A stretch of 7,517 bases of DNA from an uncultured Mycoplasmataceae bacterium (lineage in GTDB: Bacteria > Bacillota_I > Bacilli_A > Mycoplasmatales > Mycoplasmoidaceae): contig CASEPW010000003.1 of assembly GCA_949289925.1 (NCBI GenBank), positions 1 through 7,517 on the forward strand, written 5' to 3'. Numbering within the stretch: the stretch's first letter is position 1; each line of letters starts with the position of its first letter. The translations under genes were made by a program, and so were the position numbers. Below the pieces are notes generated by a model. That model had not been told where the DNA came from. It saw nothing but the letters and a program-made list of their open reading frames with translations, and did not search any database. Positions 7,515-7,517 of the stretch are shown piece by piece.

Positions 7515-7517
7515 ATA

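Overview
The window reads as a piece of a very AT-rich Mollicutes genome (Mycoplasma, Ureaplasma or Malacoplasma type). The main evidence is the genetic code. On the minus strand, eight ORF fragments longer than about 65 codons lie in one frame, separated mostly by TGA codons in positions that suit Trp. Reading TGA as Trp (translation table 4) merges them into a single gene. Every Trp I decoded in both genes is TGA; I saw no in-frame TGG. I lean weakly towards the Malacoplasma/Ureaplasma side because large proteins built from this repeat are known there, but the window cannot settle the genus.

Layout, all on the minus strand and read right to left. Positions 7514-783 hold one giant gene of 2243 codons. 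It encodes a surface protein with an N-terminal signal or anchor helix (residues about 1-36), a unique aromatic- and Trp-containing region (about 37-300), a tandem array of about 19 divergent domains of about 98 residues (about 301-2199), one C-terminal transmembrane helix (about 2212-2234), and a short basic tail. The repeats look like the mycoplasmal 'lipoprotein 17-related' / Lipoprotein_17 (PF04200-like) domain: a helix, an Asn-Gly turn, a 'LNxYYDxxG' motif and a closing 'TISGF' strand. Positions 783-64 hold plsY (239 codons), the acyl-phosphate:glycerol-3-phosphate acyltransferase. Its ATG overlaps the stop of the giant gene by one base (TAATG). Positions 63-1 are non-coding as far as can be seen.

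The most informative structure is inside the giant gene. The array is not a uniform repeat. Its centre (about 5417-2475) is five tandem copies of a two-domain super-module A-B of about 195 residues (about 590 bp). A units carry 'PILN...P-(K/I)-EF..(V/I)TI.GF', and B units carry 'LLP-S-E-x-A/S-x-D' heads and, mostly, 'LNNYYD..GL' tails. The membrane-proximal block (2156-918) is a third subtype, C, and the membrane-distal units (6614-5418) are irregular or mosaic. This implies growth by duplication of two-domain blocks followed by strong divergence, giving an extracellular stalk or fibre anchored at its C terminus. The protein lacks a convincing lipobox although its repeats are named after lipoproteins.

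The two genes are probably co-transcribed. PlsY is a membrane phospholipid-synthesis enzyme with no obvious functional link to the surface protein, so the overlap more likely reflects genome compaction and translational coupling than a shared pathway. The promoter and ribosome-binding site of the giant gene lie outside the window, since only 3 bases precede its ATG. The plus strand shows no credible gene.
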